Part shown: positions 60,676-64,000 of the stretch, piece by piece | Numbering within the stretch: position 1 is the stretch's first letter | Layout of the letters: each line of letters begins with the position of its first letter | From: Pelomonas sp047654805 | Lineage (GTDB): Bacteria > Pseudomonadota > Gammaproteobacteria > Burkholderiales > Burkholderiaceae_C | DNA length: 64,000 nt | Direction of reading: 5' to 3' | Assembly: GCF_047654805.1 (NCBI RefSeq) | Contig: NZ_JASGIV010000001.1 | Location: forward strand, 2,976,001 to 3,040,000 | The notes under the pieces: generated by a model | Databases searched by the model: none | What the model was told of the DNA's origin: nothing | The model's input: only the letters and a program-made list of their open reading frames with translations | Position numbers and translations under genes: made by a program

Positions 60676-61761
60676 TCAGAACAGTTCGGAGCCACCGTAG
60701 CTCGCAGCTTCCATCTCGCCAGCCTCCACGAGAGCCTGATAGTCGCACACCCGGTTGCGGCCCGTGCGCTTGGCTTGGTAGAGGGCGCGGTCGGCCCAGC
60801 TCAGCACCTGTTGCGGCAGGTCGCCAGGATCGGCAATGCTGAATCCGATGCTGACCGTCACTTGTCCCACCTGTGGGAAGCCGTGCTGCTCGACAGACTC
60901 GCGCAGCCGCTCCAGGATGGCCGCCGCATCCTCGCGCGTGGCCGCCGAGAACAGCGCAACGAACTCCTCGCCGCCGTAGCGGAAAAGCAGGTCGGAGCTG
61001 CGCAGCTCCGCCGCCATCACGCGCGAGACCAGCAGCAGCACCTCGTCTCCAACGACATGGCCGAAGCCGTCATTGATGTTCTTGAAATGATCCACGTCGA
61101 TGACGGCCATCCAATGCGCATGCGTCGCGGTCGGCGTGCGGCGCGGATCTGCGGTGCCGACGGGGTCGGTCGAGCGCGACAGGATGGTCCAGATGCGCTC
61201 GAAACTGCTCTCCAGCGCCTGGCGGTTCAGCAGACCGGTCAGCCGGTCGCGCTGGCTGACGTCCAGCAGGTCGTAGTAGTTCGCGAACACCTCCAGCACG
61301 CCCTTGATGATGGCGTCCTCGGTCAGCGTCACCTCACGGTCACGGCTGAAAACAAAGTAACCGCAGATCTCCCGCCCGCCGTACAGCGGATAGGCGATCA
61401 ACAGGTCTTCGCTCTGCGCGCGCCGGCGGGTGCAGGGCTTGGACAGCAGGCGTACGTTATCCAGCAACTGCCGCACGTCGCTGGCGATGCTGCTGGAGTT
61501 GAAGATTTCCTCGGTGCGCTCCACGAGCCGCGCGACACCGTCGGGCTCGACGATGCGCGACAAGTGATGATGCAGCACTCGCGTGGACATGGCGAGGTCG
61601 TCGATACGGTAGAGGGAGGAATCCAGGACGCCAAGCATGGGGCACAGCGTCTTCAGCAGACTTTGCTCCAGCAAGGCCGTGTCGCGGATGGAGGTCATCT
61701 TGCCCAGCTTGTGCAGCAGGCCCGGGATTTGCACTTTGGTCGTCTCGTTAGCGGCGGTCAT
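60676..61761 (-). CDS. GGDEF-domain protein, probable diguanylate cyclase
   Basis: The product has 361 residues from ATG 61761 (MTAANETTK). The N-terminal half (about 1-180) has a GAF-like sensory region (SLYRIDDLAMSTRVLHHHL, then LLIAYPLYGGREICGYFVFSRD). The GGDEF domain (about 190-345) contains RDRLTGLLNRQALE, DVDHFKNINDGFGH and the active-site motif RYGGEEFVALF, so cyclase activity is expected. No membrane segment is visible, so it acts in the cytoplasm. Confidence 0.92.
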   Translation of the reverse strand: MTAANETTKVQIPGLLHKLGKMTSIRDTALLEQSLLKTLCPMLGVLDSSLYRIDDLAMSTRVLHHHLSRIVEPDGVARLVERTEEIFNSSSIASDVRQLLDNVRLLSKPCTRRRAQSEDLLIAYPLYGGREICGYFVFSRDREVTLTEDAIIKGVLEVFANYYDLLDVSQRDRLTGLLNRQALESSFERIWTILSRSTDPVGTADPRRTPTATHAHWMAVIDVDHFKNINDGFGHVVGDEVLLLVSRVMAAELRSSDLLFRYGGEEFVALFSAATREDAAAILERLRESVEQHGFPQVGQVTVSIGFSIADPGDLPQQVLSWADRALYQAKRTGRNRVCDYQALVEAGEMEAASYGGSELF

Positions 61762-61874
61762 GGTCTTCTGAAACTGCGGGAGTCCGACCCATCCTAGACC
61801 CGGCAACGCCCGGCGACCAACAAGATGCCGTCTGCCTCCTTCACCGGCACGCGCGCAATGCGCATGCCAAAGTG

Positions 61875-61904
61875 AAAAGCCCCTGGTTCGCGTGAACCAG
61901 GGGC
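61875..61904 (-). terminator. Rho-independent terminator downstream of tRNA-Val
   Basis: An 11-bp perfect stem (GCCCCTGGTTC with GAACCAGGGGC) with loop GCGT is followed on the minus strand by TTTTC. It lies 21 bases past the tRNA 3' end. Confidence 0.9.
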
Positions 61905-61925
61905 CTTCAACATCTTCAGAAAATT

Positions 61926-62002
61926 TGGTAGGCGCGATTGGATTCGAACCAACGACCCCCACCATGTCAAGGTGGTGCTCTAACCAACTGAGCTACGCGC
62001 CT
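61926..62002 (-). tRNA. tRNA-Val (anticodon GAC)
   Basis: The minus strand folds as a 77-base tRNA. The acceptor arm AGGCGCG pairs with CGCGCCT, the D-arm is GCTCAGTTGGTTAGAGC, and the anticodon loop TTGACAT sits between CACC and GGTG. The T-arm contains GGTTCGAATCC and CCA is encoded. Anticodon GAC reads GUC and GUU valine codons. Confidence 0.95.
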
Positions 62003-62047
62003 GAAGAGCTGCGCACTATAGCATGGATTTTTGCGACTCGTCCAGAT

Positions 62048-64000
62048 TCACTTCCGACGCGCTGAACGCACCCCAGAGATGGCGCACAGCTCGCGCAGGA
62101 CCTTGGTCAGTTTGGATGCATCCGACAGCTCCAGCGTGAAGCTCATCCACGCCGTGTCGCCGCCGCCGGCCTTGGGCCTTGCGGCGCCGGGCTTCATCGA
62201 CTGCGTGTTGACGGCGACGACGTTCATCTTCTCCTTCGCGAAGACTTCGAGCACATCGCGCAACAGGCCCTGGCGGTCGCCGGCCTCGACCAGGACGTCG
62301 ACTGGATAGACCGGTGCGCCCTTGCCCGCAGGTTCACCCCCGCCCCATTCGACGGCGATGACGCGCTCAGGCGAGCGCCGCTTCATCTCGGCCAGGTTGC
62401 TGCAGTCGCTGCGATGGATGGCCACGCCCTTGCCACGCGTGACGAAGCCCTGGATGGCGTCCGGCGGCGCGGGCCGGCAGCAGCGCGACAGGGTCGTCAG
62501 CAGCGAGTCGATGCCGACAACGAGCACGCCGCCCTTGCCGGCCGCGCTCGGCCCCCGCGTGTGCCTCTGCGCCAGCAGTTCGTTCTCGTCGGCGACCGGC
62601 TCGGGTGGGCGCAGCAGCAGCTCGATGTTGCGCAGCGAGTACTCGTCCTTGCCAACCACTTCGAACAGCGCATCGGCCCCCTTGAAGCCCAGCCTGGCAG
62701 CCAACTCGTCGAGCTTGAGCGCCGTCTTGCCTTCGCGCTGCAGCAGCTTCTCGACCAACTCGCGCCCCTTGGCGATGGTCTGCGTCTGCTGCAATGCGTT
62801 GAACCAGGCCCGCACCTTGGCGCGCGAACGCTGACTCTGCAGGTAGCCCAGCTCGGGGTTGAGCCAATCCAGTGACGGCCCGCCCTCCTTGATGGAGATG
62901 ATCTCCACCGTCTGGCCGCTGTGCAGCGGCGTGTTCAACGGCAGCATCTGGCCGTCGATGCGAGCACCGCGGCAGCGATGGCCGAGGTCGGTATGCACCG
63001 CGTATGCGAAGTCCACCGGCGTCGCGCCGGCTGCCAGCTCGACGACGGTGGCCTGCGGCGTGAAGACGTAGATGCGGTCATCGAAGGATGGCCCGCCTTC
63101 TGCAGTGTCGCGCTCCCAGGCCAGCAACTGGTTCAGCACGGCCTTGCGCGCACGCGCCACCTGCTCCTCAAACTCGCCTGCGGCGCTGACGCCAGCGTAG
63201 CCCTTCGCGCCGGCCTCCTTGTAGGCCCAGTGCGCCGCCACGCCATGCTCGGCATGCTCGTGCATCTCGCGGGTGCGAATCTGCACCTCCATCGCCCGGC
63301 CATCGGCACCCAGCACGACGGTGTGCAGGGACTGGTAGCCGTTGGGCTTGGGCTTGGCGATGTAGTCGTCGAACTCGCCCGGCACCGGGGTGTAGATCTC
63401 ATGCAGCCGCGCCAGGGCCGCATAGCAATCCGCCACGCTGGCAACGATGACACGCAGCGCCCGCAGATCGAAGACGCGGTCCAGCGATAGATCCTTGCCC
63501 TGCATCTTCTTGTGGATGCTGTAGAGATGCTTGGGCCGGCCCTGCACCTCGGCGGCGATGCCCTGGGAATAAAGGTCGGCCTGCAGGGCCGCACGAGCGG
63601 CCTCCACGCGTTGCTCACGCTCGACACGGGTCTCGAGCAAGGCCTTGGCCAGCGCCCGATAGGCCTCGGGCTCGCGGAAGCGGAAGGCCAGATCCTCCAG
63701 TTCCCACTTGATCTGCCAGATGCCAAGGCGGTTGGCCAGCGGCGCGAACACTGCCTGCGATTCGTCCGCGAGCTCCGGCGGGCATGGCTGCTTGGCGGCT
63801 GCGTACCAGCGCAGCGACTGCAGCCTCGAGGCCAGCCGCAGCAACACCACGCGCAGGTCGCGCGAGAAAGCAAGCAGCATCTTGCGCACACGCTCGGTCT
63901 GCTCGGCGCGCTGGTCCGACTTCTTGTCGGCCTGCACCTTGGCGTCGCGGGTGGCGCGCTGCAACTGCACGAGGCGGCGCGTGTGCATGACGAGGCTGGC
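62048..64000 (-). CDS. relA: RelA-type (p)ppGpp synthetase, N-terminus outside window
   Basis: The frame is open to the right edge, so the start lies beyond base 64000; about 650 of an expected 740 residues are present. The visible part contains the end of a degenerate HD region, then the synthetase domain (HLYSIHKKMQGKDLSLDRVFDLRALRVIV, FDDYIAKPKPNGYQSLHTVVLG). Next are the TGS domain (IYVFTPQATVVELAAGATPVDFAYAVHTDLGHRC) and a C-terminal ACT domain (VYPVDVLVEAGDRQGLLRDVLEVFAKEKMNVVAVNTQ). The FDLRALRV and NGYQSLHTVVLG forms are closer to RelA than SpoT. It makes (p)ppGpp on amino-acid starvation at the ribosome. Confidence 0.93.
   Translation of the reverse strand, partial: ASLVMHTRRLVQLQRATRDAKVQADKKSDQRAEQTERVRKMLLAFSRDLRVVLLRLASRLQSLRWYAAAKQPCPPELADESQAVFAPLANRLGIWQIKWELEDLAFRFREPEAYRALAKALLETRVEREQRVEAARAALQADLYSQGIAAEVQGRPKHLYSIHKKMQGKDLSLDRVFDLRALRVIVASVADCYAALARLHEIYTPVPGEFDDYIAKPKPNGYQSLHTVVLGADGRAMEVQIRTREMHEHAEHGVAAHWAYKEAGAKGYAGVSAAGEFEEQVARARKAVLNQLLAWERDTAEGGPSFDDRIYVFTPQATVVELAAGATPVDFAYAVHTDLGHRCRGARIDGQMLPLNTPLHSGQTVEIISIKEGGPSLDWLNPELGYLQSQRSRAKVRAWFNALQQTQTIAKGRELVEKLLQREGKTALKLDELAARLGFKGADALFEVVGKDEYSLRNIELLLRPPEPVADENELLAQRHTRGPSAAGKGGVLVVGIDSLLTTLSRCCRPAPPDAIQGFVTRGKGVAIHRSDCSNLAEMKRRSPERVIAVEWGGGEPAGKGAPVYPVDVLVEAGDRQGLLRDVLEVFAKEKMNVVAVNTQSMKPGAARPKAGGGDTAWMSFTLELSDASKLTKVLRELCAISGVRSARRK

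Noticed and set aside
61875..62002. tRNA-Val as an integration site.
   Set aside because: No duplicated tRNA 3' end, integrase or foreign gene lies beside it; the neighbours are ordinary chromosomal genes.

Overview
The window is high-GC DNA from a betaproteobacterium, most likely order Burkholderiales. The evidence is the phaR regulator, the ratA-rnfH pair divergent from smpB, the guaB/guaA neighbourhood, a RelA-type (p)ppGpp synthetase, and strongly GC-biased codon use throughout. No rRNA is present. Genus and species cannot be fixed from what is seen.

Layout. (1) 1-15.5 kb is the accessory part of a type VI secretion (T6SS) locus. It starts with the tail of a VgrG spike, then DUF6484, DUF2169, a ketosynthase-like protein, a PAAR-like (DUF4150) effector with a PD-(D/E)XK-type C-terminus, a DUF3396 immunity protein and an unknown partner. 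A signalling and envelope block follows: membrane Ser/Thr kinase, LysM/NodB deacetylase lipoprotein, TPR and LysM lipoproteins, a TIGR02270-like protein, TagH (FHA) and a PP2C phosphatase. (2) 15.6-17.2 kb is an apparently intact IS1182-family element with recognisable inverted repeats. (3) 17.4-22.3 kb has a secreted unknown, a TAXI binding protein and a Prc/S41 protease. (4) 22.4-23.1 kb holds decayed integrase and ISL3 transposase. (5) 23.3-27.4 kb is an arsenic operon: arsR, broken arsC, intact arsC, aquaporin, arsH, MFS exporter.

(6) 27.5-50.2 kb is a mobile-element hot spot at the 3' end of guaA. The last codons of guaA recur three times (27,566, 31,215, 50,201) with a conserved 19-bp core. 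The first interval carries two toxin-antitoxin-like pairs (AbiEi/AbiEii and MNT/HEPN). The second is an iron-acquisition island: a cytochrome c-FTR1 permease and three sigma factor-FecR-TonB receptor cassettes (two with a PepSY protein), with Fur-box-like palindromes ahead of the sigma genes. TGACGGTATC repeats lie just inside both ends of the second interval. No intact integrase is present between the copies, so the island or islands look fixed or decayed.

(7) 50.2-64 kb is conserved chromosome: guaA, a Tet-type MFS transporter, guaB, a DUF4124 protein, rnfH, ratA, smpB, metC, rimO, phaR, a GGDEF protein, tRNA-Val(GAC) with a strong terminator, and relA running off the right edge.

How the parts work together: the T6SS block combines delivery (VgrG, PAAR-like tip, DUF2169), an effector-immunity pair and phosphorylation control (kinase, phosphatase, FHA). 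The ars operon gives entry-exit channel, reduction and oxidation steps for arsenicals. The iron island senses Fe-loaded siderophore at the outer membrane through STN domains and relays it through FecR to FecI-like sigma factors, under presumed Fur control.
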